DNA of 64,000 nt from Photobacterium marinum (GCF_000331515.1 NZ_AMZO01000007.1:87110-151109); one strand, 5' to 3'. Positions 18,734 through 30,338 are shown, counted from the first letter of the stretch. The notes: generated from the letters alone by a model not told the origin. A program made the numbers and translations.

Positions 18734-20446
18734 CTAACTGAAATGCAGAACCCGCTGCAGCTCTGCCAGACTGGTGATACCTTCTTTGAGCTTTTCAATT
18801 CCGGATTGTTGCAGTGTCTGCATGCCCTGGCGGCAGGCAATGTCTTCAAGCTCCAGGGTTGTTGCTCCAGCCATCAGTGCTTCTGCTAACTCCCGGGTAA
18901 AGGGCATTACTTCATAAATGCCGACCCGGCCGATATAGCCTTTGTTACAGTCGTCACAACCACTCGTTCGGGCTTGGTAAATGGTGGTATCGGCTCCTAT
19001 TTCGAGCTTTTCCCGGACAAAATCATCAAGCTGGTGGACTTCTTTGCAGTGGTTGCAGAGGCGACGGGCCAGGCGTTGAGCAATGATCAGGCTGAGTGAA
19101 GAAGCGAGGTTGAAGTCCTCCACCCCCATATTTGTCAGACGGGTAATGGTTTCGGCTGCGGAGTTGGTATGCAGGGTTGATAACACCAGGTGCCCTGTCT
19201 GAGCGGCTTTAATAGCAATGGAGCCAGTTTCAAGATCGCGGATTTCACCGACCATGACAACATCCGGGTCCTGACGAAGAAAGGAACGCAGGGCTTCGGC
19301 AAAGCCCAGTCCTATTTTGCTGTTGATCTGAACCTGATTGATACCGGGCAGGTTTATTTCCACCGGATCTTCGGCGGTTGAGATATTTCGCTCTTCGGTA
19401 TTGAGGATTTTCAGTCCGGTATAAAGGGAGACTGTTTTGCCGCTGCCGGTCGGACCTGTCATCAGGATCATTCCCTGAGGTTGCTGCAAGGCATCCAGAT
19501 AGGCTTGTTTTTGCAGCTGGTTATAGCCGAGGATATCAATATCCAGGCTAGCACTGGAGCTGTCGAGGATCCGCAGTACGACTTTTTCTCCCCATAATGT
19601 TGGCAGGGTAGAAACCCGTAGGTCTACGGCCAGTGTCGGTGTCAGCCTGAGCTTGATCCGGCCATCCTGGGGCTGTCGGCGTTCGGCAATATTCAGTTTG
19701 GACATCACTTTCAGGCGGGTCGACAGGCGCCGTGAAAGATGAGCGGGCGGAGTGGCATGTTGATGCAGGATCCCGTCACAGCGAAAGCGGATCCGGTAGT
19801 TTTCTTCATAAGGCTCAAAATGGATATCCGAGGCTTTTTTGCGCACCGCATCAAGCAGCACCTGGTTGATATAGCGGGTAACCGGGGCTGTGTCTTGGCT
19901 AAGATCGGTGGCATCATTGAGTAGCTCATCATCACTGAGATCAATCAGCTCACCTAAGTCAGCATCAGTAACACTGCGCTGGTAGGCCATTTCACCGTTG
20001 TGTGTGCTGTTACCGCTGATGTCACTACCATAGAGGCGCCGGATCGCAGCTTCAAGCTGTTTGGTTTCCAGCAATAGTGCTTCGATATTTTTTCCGGTCG
20101 TAAAGCGAAATTCATCCAGGGCATCGAATTGAGTCGGATCACACAGGCCGATATACAATGCATGGTCACTGGTTTGCAGCGGCAGGACTTTGTGCCTGAG
20201 AATCAAGTCGCGCAGGTTAAGGTTTTTACAGCAAGCGTCGTAGTTATATTGGTGGACATCAACTAACGCGATAGCAAAAATCTGCTCAAGATGACGAGCC
20301 AGCTCGGCACTGCTGAACAGGCCGAGCTGAATCAGAGCCGAAGGCACACTGGTGCCTTCGGCCTGTACCGTATCCACCACTTGTTGCTCCTGTACTGGGC
20401 TGATAAGCCCGGCCTGATGCAGGGTAGAGGCTAGGTTGGTATTCAT
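18734..20446 (-). CDS. pilB: PilB, type IV pilus extension ATPase
   Basis: PilB is the cytoplasmic hexameric ATPase that powers pilus assembly. The 570-residue protein has an N-terminal GspE/PilB N1 domain and the core ATPase domain. Walker A is GPTGSGKT (331-338), Walker B surrounds VVMVGEIRD (397-403), the His box is STLHTN, and a zinc-binding Cys tetrad lies at C464, C467, C497 and C500. It starts 3 bp after the pilA stop, so it is translationally linked to the pilin gene. Confidence 0.96.
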   Translation of the reverse strand: MNTNLASTLHQAGLISPVQEQQVVDTVQAEGTSVPSALIQLGLFSSAELARHLEQIFAIALVDVHQYNYDACCKNLNLRDLILRHKVLPLQTSDHALYIGLCDPTQFDALDEFRFTTGKNIEALLLETKQLEAAIRRLYGSDISGNSTHNGEMAYQRSVTDADLGELIDLSDDELLNDATDLSQDTAPVTRYINQVLLDAVRKKASDIHFEPYEENYRIRFRCDGILHQHATPPAHLSRRLSTRLKVMSKLNIAERRQPQDGRIKLRLTPTLAVDLRVSTLPTLWGEKVVLRILDSSSASLDIDILGYNQLQKQAYLDALQQPQGMILMTGPTGSGKTVSLYTGLKILNTEERNISTAEDPVEINLPGINQVQINSKIGLGFAEALRSFLRQDPDVVMVGEIRDLETGSIAIKAAQTGHLVLSTLHTNSAAETITRLTNMGVEDFNLASSLSLIIAQRLARRLCNHCKEVHQLDDFVREKLEIGADTTIYQARTSGCDDCNKGYIGRVGIYEVMPFTRELAEALMAGATTLELEDIACRQGMQTLQQSGIEKLKEGITSLAELQRVLHFS

Positions 20447-20449
20447 TGA

Positions 20450-20950
20450 TTAACTTTTAGGGCAGAAATTGCTTTGATCGTCTCCGCTACATGAAACAGT
20501 CCAGATTACACCATTAGCGTCGCTTTCAGGGGTAACTTTTACAACTGCATTTTTGGGTAGTGGACCTTTAGTTTTTCCGTTTGGTACTGAGGCCTTAACA
20601 AATTTTCCAGTAGTGACAGTGACCACTCCTTTGTCATTGATTGTTGCAGTGACATCAGACGATACAACAAATGCGTCACCGTTACCTTTTTCAAAAGTTT
20701 GCTTTGTTGGAACACCGTTCTTTCCGCTGGAGCAGTCAATGGTTTTTGATGAACCTGAAACATTGATATTGCCAGTAAGAAGGCAAACACCAACGGCGGT
20801 TTTAACCGCCGTTGTTGCATTTAACATTTCTGTTGCGTGAGCGCGTTTGGTGTAGTTTTGATATGCAGGCATAGCAAAAGCACTTAGCACTCCAATAATT
20901 GCTACCACGATCATCAATTCAATTAACGTAAAACCCTTTTGCCCTTTCAT
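20450..20950 (-). CDS. pilA: PilA, type IVa major pilin precursor
   Basis: This is a type IVa prepilin of 166 residues. The short leader MKGQKG is cleaved before F7, followed by the hydrophobic assembly helix [20 protein letters not shown] with the required Glu5 of the mature protein. Four cysteines (56, 73, 154, 163) suggest two disulfides, the last pair bounding a C-terminal D-region loop. One sampled 60-bp segment has 38% GC against 58% in a sampled segment of pilB, consistent with the diversifying or exchanged character of pilin genes. The globular domain cannot be assigned to a named pilin type by eye. Confidence 0.93.
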   Translation of the reverse strand: MKGQKGFTLIELMIVVAIIGVLSAFAMPAYQNYTKRAHATEMLNATTAVKTAVGVCLLTGNINVSGSSKTIDCSSGKNGVPTKQTFEKGNGDAFVVSSDVTATINDKGVVTVTTGKFVKASVPNGKTKGPLPKNAVVKVTPESDANGVIWTVSCSGDDQSNFCPKS

Positions 20951-21256
20951 CTGTTTTTAACCTTTTTAGATACTTTGCCCGCAGGCATGAAAATAAAGTG
21001 GCTTCAGCATAGTTCCTATATATAAAGTACTGAAAACAGAGAGAAATGATTGTTGGGCACAGTTATAAAAATAATGTGCAAGGTTTCATTGTTTGCATAC
21101 CGACTATCGGCGGACTACGAGTTTTGGTGATAAGAAATTGTCTGTTGAGGGATTGAGTTATAAGAGAGGAGGGGAATAGCTTGAGGTGCAAGGTGCGGAG
21201 ACGCTGGATAAGAGGGGCGAACACTCGGTTATCGCCCCTTTAGATTCAAGACTGGG
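20951..21256. other. 306-bp pilA-nadC intergenic region
   Basis: The region is AT-rich near pilA and should contain the pilA promoter (-). I see no clear sigma-54 -24/-12 element. A TATATATA tract (about 21016-21023) could serve as part of a -10, but no matching -35 was found. The nadC end carries the hairpin described separately. Confidence 0.4.
21213..21239 (-). terminator. Hairpin downstream of nadC
   Basis: AGGGGCGA and TCGCCCCT form a perfect 8-bp GC-rich stem with an 11-nt loop, 18 bp beyond the nadC stop on the minus strand. The minus-strand tail is only CTTATCC, so it is a weak terminator or an RNA 3'-end stabiliser. Confidence 0.5.
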
Positions 21257-22195
<939 letters not shown>

Positions 22196-22402
22196 TTATT
22201 TGTTCTGTCCGCTTTTTTGATGTCCGGGATCATACATGGAGAGTCAGGGAGATGCGAGATCCGGGATCTGAGTTCCAGGCAAAAGAATATAATAGCGATA
22301 TGGTAACGAGATGCTGAGCGGGGAGGATAGTTTCAGGTGAAGAGACTTGATTCTTCTTTTGGCTTCAGGAAGGCTGTGACCTTCTACACTCAGGATTTAC
22401 AA

Positions 22403-22957
22403 ATGCTAACAATTAATTCCCGACACTGGCTCGAAGGGGTCAAACATGTGCCTTCACCGTTTTATGATCAGCGGCCGGACAGTGATGATATCTCGCTGCT
22501 GGTGGTACATAACATCAGTTTGCCGCCGGGGCAGTTCGGTGGTCCCTACATTGAGCAGTTATTTACCGGCAAGCTAAACCCGGACGAACATCCCTATTTC
22601 GAGTTAATTTCAGGCTTTCGTGTTTCGGCTCACTGTTTAATTAGGCGAAATGGCGATATTATTCAATTTGTTCCATTTGATTGTCGGGCATGGCATGCCG
22701 GTGTTTCGCAGTTTGCGGGGCGGGATAAATGCAATGACTTTTCAATCGGAATAGAGTTGGAAGGAACGGACACCCTCCCTTATACCCAGGCTCAATATGA
22801 CACGCTTACTGAGCTGACCCGGGTTATTTTTAACTGTTATCCGAAAGTTAATTCCTCAAGGATCACCGGCCATGAATTTATAGCGCCGGGGCGAAAAACT
22901 GACCCTGGATTGTCATTTGATTGGCGGGCTTATAAAACCGCACTGCGGGAAAAATAA
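22403..22957 (+). CDS. ampD: AmpD, 1,6-anhydro-MurNAc-L-alanine amidase
   Basis: AmpD is the cytoplasmic zinc amidase of peptidoglycan recycling that removes the peptide from anhydro-muropeptides and thereby limits AmpR-type induction. From the ATG at 22403, with an AGGA ribosome binding site 7 nt upstream, it has 184 residues, matching the family length. An in-frame GTG at 22337 would add 22 residues but lacks support. The amidase_2 motifs are VVHNISLPPG (zinc His), SAHCLIRRNG and GHEFIAPGRKTDPG (His and Asp ligands). No ampE follows. Confidence 0.95.
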   Translation: MLTINSRHWLEGVKHVPSPFYDQRPDSDDISLLVVHNISLPPGQFGGPYIEQLFTGKLNPDEHPYFELISGFRVSAHCLIRRNGDIIQFVPFDCRAWHAGVSQFAGRDKCNDFSIGIELEGTDTLPYTQAQYDTLTELTRVIFNCYPKVNSSRITGHEFIAPGRKTDPGLSFDWRAYKTALREK

Positions 22958-23177
22958 CCTCTCAGGGATGGGAATCTATACTAAACCAAATTGGTCTGAC
23001 CATTTATTCTTCGCCCATCCTTATTTCTCTTTCTTACTGTTGATGAATGATGTCAAAGATGTTTTAACAAGTTTTCATAAGTTGAAATTTGTGTTAAATG
23101 TCTCGCCATTCTATGATTTCCGTCAAGTTGTCGGTGGACATCCTAAAATATTTCTGTAAACTTTCCTTCCATAATTT

Positions 23178-23194
23178 AATTGGTAATACCAATT
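23178..23194. promoter_or_regulatory. PdhR operator upstream of pdhR
   Basis: AATTGGTAATACCAATT is a perfect dyad (7-bp arms, 3-bp centre) matching the known PdhR box ATTGGTnnnACCAAT. It lies 55 bp upstream of the pdhR ATG, where binding would block the operon promoter. This supports pyruvate-relieved autorepression of pdhR-aceEF. The -35/-10 elements around it were not clear to me. Confidence 0.9.
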
Positions 23195-23249
23195 ATCCGC
23201 AATTGGGTTTCCTGAAGCGTAAATAAGTACAAGAAACAAAACGATAAAA

Positions 23250-24023
23250 ATGACTTATAAACGGATTCGTCAGCCAAAGCTCTCCGATGCCATTGAGCAG
23301 GAAATTGAGCGTCTAATCCTGGAAGGCACCTTGTCTCCGGGACAGCAGCTACCGCCTGAGCGGGAGCTCGCACGGCAATTTGACGTTTCGCGCCCGTCAG
23401 TCCGAGAAGCCATTCAACGTCTTGAGGCAAAACGCCTTCTGACCCGCCGTCAGGGCGGTGGCACCTTTGTAACAGAAAAGCTATGGCAGAGTTTTTCTGA
23501 ACCTCTTTTGGAACTGATTAGTGCCCATCCGGAAACCCAGCTAGATTTATTGGAGTCTCGCCATGCCCTTGAAGGTTTGGCGGCGTACTACGCAGCATTG
23601 CGGGGAAATGAGGAAGATTTCAGCCGTATCCGTGACTGCCATAAACGGATACAAGATGCCCAGCAGCAAGGCGATATTAAAGCCGAAGCAAGTGCGGTTA
23701 TGCAGTACCTGATTGCAGTAACTGAATCCGCCCACAACGTTGTATTGCTTCATATTATTCGCAGCCTTGCACCATTGCTGGAGCAAAACATATTACAAAA
23801 CTTTGAACTCCTGAACCGTCGCCAAGAAGTGGTGGAGAAGGTGAGCAAGCACCGAGCCGATATCGTACAGGCGATAGTTTCTGGTGAGCCCGTGATGGCC
23901 CGTGAAGCATCGCATGCACACTTGGCTTATATCGAGGAAACCTTGTTGGATTTAAATCGTGAAGACAGCAGACGACAGCGCTCTCTTCGACGGATTCAAC
24001 AACGCAAGGACGGGCTGGATTAG
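23250..24023 (+). CDS. pdhR: PdhR, pyruvate-responsive GntR-family repressor
   Basis: PdhR represses the pyruvate dehydrogenase operon and is released by pyruvate. The 257-residue protein has an N-terminal GntR winged helix ([20 protein letters not shown], about residues 35-54, then the wing RRQGGGTFV) and an all-helical FadR-type effector domain ([17 protein letters not shown] onward). It is the first gene of the operon and has its operator immediately upstream. aceE begins 82 bp after the stop. Confidence 0.96.
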   Translation: MTYKRIRQPKLSDAIEQEIERLILEGTLSPGQQLPPERELARQFDVSRPSVREAIQRLEAKRLLTRRQGGGTFVTEKLWQSFSEPLLELISAHPETQLDLLESRHALEGLAAYYAALRGNEEDFSRIRDCHKRIQDAQQQGDIKAEASAVMQYLIAVTESAHNVVLLHIIRSLAPLLEQNILQNFELLNRRQEVVEKVSKHRADIVQAIVSGEPVMAREASHAHLAYIEETLLDLNREDSRRQRSLRRIQQRKDGLD

Positions 24024-24105
24024 TACCCATCATATAAGCCGAGGCGGGTAGTAAACAGTCGCGACATTGTTAGTTTTGTAGATTATCAACAAAAGGATAG
24101 ATCGC

Positions 24106-26769
24106 ATGTCTGAAGTCATGAAAAATGACGTGGACGCACTTGAGACTCAAGAATGGCTAGAAGCCCTGGAGTCCGTCGTTCGTGAAGAAGGTGTTGAACG
24201 CGCCCAGTTCCTACTAGAGCAAGTTCTAGAGCAAGCACGTCTTGATGGCGTAGATATGCCGACTGGCATTACGACCAACTACATCAACACTATCCCATCA
24301 GATCAAGAACCTGCATATCCAGGTGACACAACGCTTGAGCGTCGTATCCGTGCCATTATCCGTTGGAATGCGGCAATGATTGTTCTGCGTGGCTCGAAGA
24401 AAGATCTTGAGCTGGGTGGCCACATGGCATCATTCCAGTCTGCAGCCGCGTTTTATGAAACCTGCTTTAACCATTTCTTCCGTGCGCCGAACGAAAAAGA
24501 CGGCGGCGATTTGGTTTACTATCAAGGTCACATTGCACCGGGTATCTACTCTCGTGCGTTTGTTGAAGGCCGTCTGACTGAAGAGCAGCTGGATAACTTC
24601 CGCCAGGAAGTAGACGGTAAAGGTATTCCTTCATACCCGCACCCTAAACTCATGCCTGAATTCTGGCAGTTCCCTACCGTTTCTATGGGCCTTGGCCCAA
24701 TCTCAGCTATCTACCAGGCTCGTTTCCTGAAATACCTTGAAGGTCGTGGTCTTAAAGATACGTCAGCTCAGCGCGTATACGCGTTCCTGGGTGATGGTGA
24801 GATGGATGAGCCAGAATCACGCGGTGCAATTTCTTTCGCTGCACGTGAAAAACTGGACAACCTATGCTTCCTAATCAACTGTAACCTACAGCGTCTAGAC
24901 GGCCCGGTAATGGGTAACGGCAAGATCATCCAGGAGCTGGAAGGCCTGTTCAAAGGTGCTGGCTGGAACGTTGTTAAAGTTATCTGGGGTAACAACTGGG
25001 ATTCTCTGCTAGCGAAAGATACCTCTGGTAAGCTGCTGCAGCTGATGAACGAAACTGTTGACGGTGACTACCAGACATTCAAGTCAAAAGACGGCGCTTA
25101 CGTACGTGAGCACTTCTTCGGTAAGTACCCTGAAACAGCTGCACTGGTTGCTGACATGACTGATGACGAAATCTTCGCACTTAAGCGTGGTGGTCACGAG
25201 TCATCTAAACTGTACGCGGCATACAAAAACGCGGCAGAAACCAAAGATCGTCCAACCGTTATCCTTGCTAAGACTGTTAAAGGTTACGGCATGGGTGAAG
25301 CGGCTGAAGGTAAGAACATTGCGCACCAGGTTAAGAAGATGGATATGTCTTCTGTTATGCACCTGCGTAACCGCCTAGGACTGCAAGATCTTGTTTCTGA
25401 CGAAGAAGTTAAGAACCTGCCTTACCTGAAGCTGGAAGAAGGTTCAAAAGAACACGAGTACCTGCACGCTCGCCGTAATGCTCTGCACGGTTACACTCCA
25501 CAGCGTCTGCCTAAGTTCACTGAAGAGCTGGTGATCCCTGAAGTTGAAGAGTTCAAGCCACTGCTGACTGAGCAGAAGCGTGACATCTCTACAACAATGG
25601 CATTTGTTCGTGCGCTGAATATCCTGCTGAAGAACAAGAACATTGGTAAGAACATTGTTCCTATCATTGCCGACGAAGCTCGTACTTTCGGTATGGAAGG
25701 CCTGTTCCGTCAGATCGGTATCTACAACCCGCACGGCCAGCAGTACACTCCTCAGGACCGTGACATCGTTTCTTACTACAAAGAAGCGACTTCTGGTCAG
25801 GTACTTCAGGAAGGTATCAACGAGCTGGGTGCAATGTCTTCTTGGGTTGCTGCGGCAACGTCATACAGCACCAACGATCTGCCAATGATCCCGTTCTATA
25901 TCTACTACTCTATGTTCGGCTTCCAGCGTGTTGGCGACATGGCGTGGATGGCGGGTGACCAGCAGGCACGTGGTTTCCTACTGGGTGCAACTGCCGGCCG
26001 TACAACGCTTAACGGTGAAGGTCTGCAGCACGAAGACGGTCACAGCCACATCATGGCTAACACTGTTCCTAACTGTATCTCTTACGACCCGACGTTCGCT
26101 TACGAAGTTGCTGTGATCATGCAAGACGGTATTCGTCGCATGTACGGTGAGCAAGAGAACGTGTTCTACTACCTGACGGTAATGAACGAAAACTACGGTA
26201 TGCCAGCAATGCCTGAAGGCGCTGAAGAAGGCATCCGTAAGGGTATCTACAAGCTGGAATCTTACGTGGGCGATAAGTCTAAAGTTCAGCTGATGAGCTC
26301 TGGTACGATCATGAACGAAGTACGTAAAGCCGCTCAGATCCTGAGCGATGATTACGGCATTGCTTCAGACGTATTCTCTGTAACTTCTTTCAACGAGCTG
26401 ACTCGTGAAGGTCAGGATGCTGAGCGTTACAACATGCTTCACCCAGAAGCTGAGCAGAAAGTACCTTACATTGCACAAGTAATGGGTACAGAGCCTGCAA
26501 TTGCTGCGACTGACTACATGAAGAACTACGCAGAGCAGGTTCGCGCATTCATGCCATCAGAGTCTTACAAAGTACTTGGTACTGATGGTTTCGGTCGCTC
26601 TGACAGCCGTGCAAACCTGCGTCGTCACTTCGAAGTTAACGCTGGCTATGTAGTTGTTGCTGCACTGACTGAACTGGCTAAACGCGGTGATGTTGAGAAA
26701 TCTGTAATTGCTGAAGCAATTGCTAAGTTCGACATCGACGCTGACAAGATCAACCCGCTATACGCGTAA
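24106..26769 (+). CDS. aceE: AceE, pyruvate dehydrogenase E1 component
   Basis: AceE is the homodimeric thiamine-diphosphate-dependent E1 that decarboxylates pyruvate and acetylates the lipoyl domains of AceF. The 887-residue length matches the enterobacterial enzyme. The ThDP/Mg motif [10 protein letters not shown] (from about residue 228) runs to [11 protein letters not shown], and the second ThDP domain shows [16 protein letters not shown]. Codon use is strongly biased toward abundant tRNAs. An AGGA ribosome binding site precedes the ATG, and aceF follows after 14 bp. Confidence 0.98.
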   Translation: MSEVMKNDVDALETQEWLEALESVVREEGVERAQFLLEQVLEQARLDGVDMPTGITTNYINTIPSDQEPAYPGDTTLERRIRAIIRWNAAMIVLRGSKKDLELGGHMASFQSAAAFYETCFNHFFRAPNEKDGGDLVYYQGHIAPGIYSRAFVEGRLTEEQLDNFRQEVDGKGIPSYPHPKLMPEFWQFPTVSMGLGPISAIYQARFLKYLEGRGLKDTSAQRVYAFLGDGEMDEPESRGAISFAAREKLDNLCFLINCNLQRLDGPVMGNGKIIQELEGLFKGAGWNVVKVIWGNNWDSLLAKDTSGKLLQLMNETVDGDYQTFKSKDGAYVREHFFGKYPETAALVADMTDDEIFALKRGGHESSKLYAAYKNAAETKDRPTVILAKTVKGYGMGEAAEGKNIAHQVKKMDMSSVMHLRNRLGLQDLVSDEEVKNLPYLKLEEGSKEHEYLHARRNALHGYTPQRLPKFTEELVIPEVEEFKPLLTEQKRDISTTMAFVRALNILLKNKNIGKNIVPIIADEARTFGMEGLFRQIGIYNPHGQQYTPQDRDIVSYYKEATSGQVLQEGINELGAMSSWVAAATSYSTNDLPMIPFYIYYSMFGFQRVGDMAWMAGDQQARGFLLGATAGRTTLNGEGLQHEDGHSHIMANTVPNCISYDPTFAYEVAVIMQDGIRRMYGEQENVFYYLTVMNENYGMPAMPEGAEEGIRKGIYKLESYVGDKSKVQLMSSGTIMNEVRKAAQILSDDYGIASDVFSVTSFNELTREGQDAERYNMLHPEAEQKVPYIAQVMGTEPAIAATDYMKNYAEQVRAFMPSESYKVLGTDGFGRSDSRANLRRHFEVNAGYVVVAALTELAKRGDVEKSVIAEAIAKFDIDADKINPLYA

Positions 26770-26783
26770 GAGGCAAATTAAAC

Positions 26784-28676
26784 ATGGCAATCGAAATTAA
26801 TGTACCTGACATCGGTGCGGATGAGGTTGAAGTTACTGAGATTCTTGTAAGCGTTGGCGACAAGGTTGAAGAAGAGCAGTCTCTGATCACTGTAGAAGGC
26901 GATAAGGCTTCTATGGAAGTACCAGCTTCTCAGGCGGGTATCGTTAAAGAAATCAAAGTTGCTGAAGGCGACACGGTTTCTACCGGTTCTCTAATCATGA
27001 TTTTCGAAGCCGAAGGTGCAGCTGAAGCTGCACCTGCTCCGGCACCGGCAGCAGCTCCTGCTGCTCCGGCGCCGGCAGCAGCGGCTGAGCTTAAAGAAGT
27101 TCACGTACCGGATATCGGTGGTGACGAAGTAGAAGTTACTGAAATCATGGTTGCAGTTGGCGACAGCATCGAAGAAGAGCAGTCACTTCTGACGGTTGAA
27201 GGCGATAAAGCATCAATGGAAGTACCTGCACCATTTGCCGGTACTCTGAAAGAAATCAAAGTAGCTGCAGGCGATAAAGTATCGACTGGCTCTCTGATCA
27301 TGATCTTCGAAGTGGCTGGTTCTGCTCCTGCGGCAGCTCCTGTTGCAGCTGAAGCACCAGCGGCGGCTCCTGCTGCAACAGTAGCCGCAGCAGCTAAAGA
27401 AGTGAATGTACCTGACATCGGTGGCGACGAAGTAGAAGTTACTGAAATCATGGTATCTGTTGGCGATACAGTAGAAGAAGAGCAATCTCTGATCACTGTT
27501 GAAGGTGACAAGGCTTCAATGGAAGTTCCTGCACCGTTTGTCGGCACAGTTAAAGAAATCAAAGTTGCTGAAGGCGACAAGGTTTCTACTGGTTCACTGA
27601 TCATGGTATTTGAGGTGGCCGGCACTGCTCCTGCACCAACAGCGGCGGCTCCAACTCCTGCAGCAGCCCCTGCACCTAAAGCTGAAGCACCAGTTGCGTC
27701 GGCTCCAGCGGCAGCACCAATTGCGGGTGACTTCCAGGAAAACAACGAGTACGCGCACGCGTCTCCGGTTGTTCGCCGTCTGGCTCGTGAATTCGGTGTT
27801 AACCTTGCTAAGGTTAAAGGTACTGGCCGTAAGAACCGTATCCTGAAAGAAGATGTACAGAACTTCGTTAAAGATGCGCTTAAGCGTCTGGAATCTGGTG
27901 CTGCGGCAGCGGGTAAAGGCGACGGTTCTGCTCTTGGTCTGCTTCCATGGCCGAAAGTTGATTTCAGCAAATTCGGTGAGACTGAAACTAAGCCACTATC
28001 TCGCATCAAGAAGATTTCTGGCGCGAACCTGCATCGTAACTGGGTGATGATCCCTCACGTTACACAGTGGGATAACGCAGACATCACAGCTCTGGAAGCA
28101 TTCCGTAAAGAGCAAAACGCGATTGAAGCGAAGAAAGACTCAGGCATGAAGATCACGCCGCTAGTGTTCATCATGAAGGCGGTAGCTAAGACGCTAGAAG
28201 CGTTCCCTGCGTTCAACTCATCTCTGTCTGAAGACGGTGAGAGCCTGATCCTGAAGAAATACGTGAACATCGGTATCGCAGTAGATACGCCAAACGGTCT
28301 GGTTGTTCCAGTATTTAAGGATGTGAACAAGAAAGGCATCTTCGAGCTGTCTGAAGAGCTGATGGCTGTTTCGAAGAAAGCGCGTGCTGGTAAGCTAACT
28401 GCAGCTGATATGCAGGGTGGCTGTTTCACAATCTCAAGCCTGGGTGGCCTTGGCGGTACAGCGTTTACACCAATCGTGAATGCGCCGGAAGTAGGTATCC
28501 TGGGTGTATCTAAGTCTGAAATGAAACCGGTATGGAACGGCAAGGACTTCGAACCTCGCCTGATGCTTCCTCTGTCACTGTCTTACGATCACCGTGTGAT
28601 CGACGGTGCGGAAGGTGCACGCTTCATTACATACCTGAACGGTTGTCTATCTGATATCCGCCGTTTGGTGCTATAA
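26784..28676 (+). CDS. aceF: AceF, dihydrolipoamide acetyltransferase E2 with three lipoyl domains
   Basis: AceF is the E2 core of the pyruvate dehydrogenase complex. The 630-residue protein has three N-terminal lipoyl domains, each with the lipoylation motif GDKASMEV (first Lys at residue 41). They are separated by Ala/Pro-rich mobile linkers. A peripheral subunit-binding domain ([15 protein letters not shown]) precedes the catalytic domain, which has H603 and D607 in the HRVIDG motif. The lipoyl-linker units recur roughly every 300 bp and are visible as DNA repeats at about 26790-27020, 27090-27310 and 27400-27620. Confidence 0.98.
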   Translation: MAIEINVPDIGADEVEVTEILVSVGDKVEEEQSLITVEGDKASMEVPASQAGIVKEIKVAEGDTVSTGSLIMIFEAEGAAEAAPAPAPAAAPAAPAPAAAAELKEVHVPDIGGDEVEVTEIMVAVGDSIEEEQSLLTVEGDKASMEVPAPFAGTLKEIKVAAGDKVSTGSLIMIFEVAGSAPAAAPVAAEAPAAAPAATVAAAAKEVNVPDIGGDEVEVTEIMVSVGDTVEEEQSLITVEGDKASMEVPAPFVGTVKEIKVAEGDKVSTGSLIMVFEVAGTAPAPTAAAPTPAAAPAPKAEAPVASAPAAAPIAGDFQENNEYAHASPVVRRLAREFGVNLAKVKGTGRKNRILKEDVQNFVKDALKRLESGAAAAGKGDGSALGLLPWPKVDFSKFGETETKPLSRIKKISGANLHRNWVMIPHVTQWDNADITALEAFRKEQNAIEAKKDSGMKITPLVFIMKAVAKTLEAFPAFNSSLSEDGESLILKKYVNIGIAVDTPNGLVVPVFKDVNKKGIFELSEELMAVSKKARAGKLTAADMQGGCFTISSLGGLGGTAFTPIVNAPEVGILGVSKSEMKPVWNGKDFEPRLMLPLSLSYDHRVIDGAEGARFITYLNGCLSDIRRLVL

Positions 28677-28693
28677 GGTTTCAATCCGCAACA

Positions 28694-28717
28694 CCATGCC
28701 TGCAAAAGCAGGCATGG
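28694..28717 (+). terminator. Strong hairpin between aceF and lpdA (attenuator or 3'-end stabiliser)
   Basis: CCATGCCTGC-AAAA-GCAGGCATGG is a perfect 10-bp stem with a 4-nt loop, 18 bp after the aceF stop. No T-tract follows, so it is more likely to protect the aceEF mRNA end or act as a partial attenuator. That fits lpdA, which is shared with other complexes, being expressed partly independently. The lpdA promoter was not identified with confidence in the remaining 140 bp. Confidence 0.6.
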
Positions 28718-28858
28718 AATTGTTGAGCAGCTCACAGGCTATACTAATTTGCTTTTCAGTTTGTTAACAGGTCTGTAAACTTGATAATCAACCAGAAGTA
28801 TAAAGAAGCAATTAACCTTATAGCCTGTTAGGGATAAAAGACTTACAACGAGGTCATG

Positions 28859-30292
28859 ATGAGTAAAGAAATTAAAGCCCAGGTAGTGGTTTTGGGTTCA
28901 GGCCCTGCTGGTTACTCTGCGGCGTTCCGTTGCGCTGACTTAGGTCTGGAAACGGTTCTAATTGAAAAATACAACACCCTTGGTGGTGTATGTCTGAACG
29001 TGGGTTGTATCCCATCTAAGGCTCTGCTTCACGTAGCGAAAGTTATCGAAGAAGCAAAAGCAATGGCCGATCACGGTGTTGTATTCGGTGAGCCTCAAAC
29101 AGACATCAACAAGATCCGTCTGTGGAAAGAAAAGGTAATCACTCAGCTAACTGGCGGTCTTGGCGGCATGGCTAAGATGCGTAAGGTTAATGTTGTTCAG
29201 GGTTACGGTAAGTTCACCGGTCCTAACTCTATCCTGGTTGAAGGTGCAGACGGCGAACAGACCACTGTTAACTTCGACAACGCTATCGTAGCGGCGGGTT
29301 CTCGTCCTATCGAGCTACCGTTCATTCCGCACGAAGATCCACGTATCTGGGACTCAACTGACGCACTTGAGCTGAAAGAAGTACCAGAGAAACTGCTGGT
29401 AATGGGCGGCGGTATCATCGGCCTTGAAATGGGGACGGTTTATCACGCTCTGGGCTCTCAGATCGACGTTGTAGAAATGTTCGACCAGGTGATCCCGGCG
29501 GCAGATAAAGACATCGTGAAAGTCTTCACTAAGCGCATCCAGAAGAAATTCAACCTGATGCTGGAGACGAAAGTAACTGCAGTTGAAGCGAAAGAAGACG
29601 GTATCTACGTTTCTATGGAAGGTAAGAAAGCACCTTCTGAGCCTGTACGTTACGATGCGGTGCTGGTTGCTATCGGCCGTGTACCTAACGGTAAGCTGAT
29701 CGACGCAGAGAAAGCGGGTCTTGAAGTTGATGAGCGTGGCTTCATCAACGTTGATAAGCAGATGCGTACTAACGTTCCTCACATCCACGCTATCGGTGAC
29801 ATCGTTGGCCAGCCAATGCTTGCTCACAAAGGTGTGCATGAAGGCCACGTTGCAGCAGAAGTTATTGCCGGTAAGAAGCACTACTTCGACCCTAAAGTTA
29901 TTCCTTCAATCGCTTACACTGAGCCGGAAGTGGCATGGGTTGGTAAGACTGAGAAAGAAGCGAAAGCTGAAGGCATCAACTACGAAGTGGCTACATTCCC
30001 ATGGGCTGCATCAGGTCGTGCAATCGCCTCTGACTGTGCTGACGGTATGACGAAGATGATCTTCGACAAAGATACTCACCGCGTAATTGGTGGTGCTATC
30101 GTTGGTACCAACGGTGGTGAACTGCTGGGTGAAATCGGCCTGGCAATCGAGATGGGCTGTGATGCGGAAGATATCGCTCTGACTATCCATGCTCACCCGA
30201 CACTGCATGAATCTGTTGGTCTGGCTGCAGAAGTGTTTGAAGGTTCTATCACTGACCTGCCAAACGCTAAAGCGGTTAAGCGTAAGAAGTAA
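28859..30292 (+). CDS. lpdA: LpdA, dihydrolipoamide dehydrogenase E3
   Basis: LpdA is the FAD enzyme that reoxidises dihydrolipoamide in the pyruvate and 2-oxoglutarate dehydrogenase complexes and the glycine cleavage system. From the chosen ATG it has 477 residues. The FAD-binding GSGPAGYSAA motif, the redox disulfide C45-LNVG-C50, the NAD-binding GGGIIGLEMG and the active-site HPTLHE near the C-terminus are all visible. Two consecutive ATGs exist (28856, 28859); the second has better spacing from the CGAGG ribosome binding site. Confidence 0.97.
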   Translation: MSKEIKAQVVVLGSGPAGYSAAFRCADLGLETVLIEKYNTLGGVCLNVGCIPSKALLHVAKVIEEAKAMADHGVVFGEPQTDINKIRLWKEKVITQLTGGLGGMAKMRKVNVVQGYGKFTGPNSILVEGADGEQTTVNFDNAIVAAGSRPIELPFIPHEDPRIWDSTDALELKEVPEKLLVMGGGIIGLEMGTVYHALGSQIDVVEMFDQVIPAADKDIVKVFTKRIQKKFNLMLETKVTAVEAKEDGIYVSMEGKKAPSEPVRYDAVLVAIGRVPNGKLIDAEKAGLEVDERGFINVDKQMRTNVPHIHAIGDIVGQPMLAHKGVHEGHVAAEVIAGKKHYFDPKVIPSIAYTEPEVAWVGKTEKEAKAEGINYEVATFPWAASGRAIASDCADGMTKMIFDKDTHRVIGGAIVGTNGGELLGEIGLAIEMGCDAEDIALTIHAHPTLHESVGLAAEVFEGSITDLPNAKAVKRKK

Positions 30293-30312
30293 GCCTTCTT
30301 TAAATGAATATG

Positions 30313-30338
30313 AAAAAAGCGCCTCAGGGCGCTTTTTT
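30313..30338. terminator. Bidirectional terminator between lpdA and aphA
   Basis: AAAAAAGCGCC-TCAG-GGCGCTTTTTT is a compact stem with A and T tracts on both sides. It ends the pdh operon (+) and can also terminate aphA transcripts (-), about 105 bp past the aphA stop. Confidence 0.92.

Noticed and set aside
22337..22402. GTG-initiated extension of ampD
   Set aside because: The ATG at 22403 has an AGGA ribosome binding site and gives the standard AmpD length.
22917..23159. 80-codon frame overlapping the end of ampD and running toward pdhR
   Set aside because: It starts inside ampD without a ribosome binding site, and its second part is the AT-rich pdh control region.
27101..28009. 302-codon frame antisense to aceF
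   Set aside because: It is the complement of the Ala/Pro-rich lipoyl linkers and has no independent evidence.
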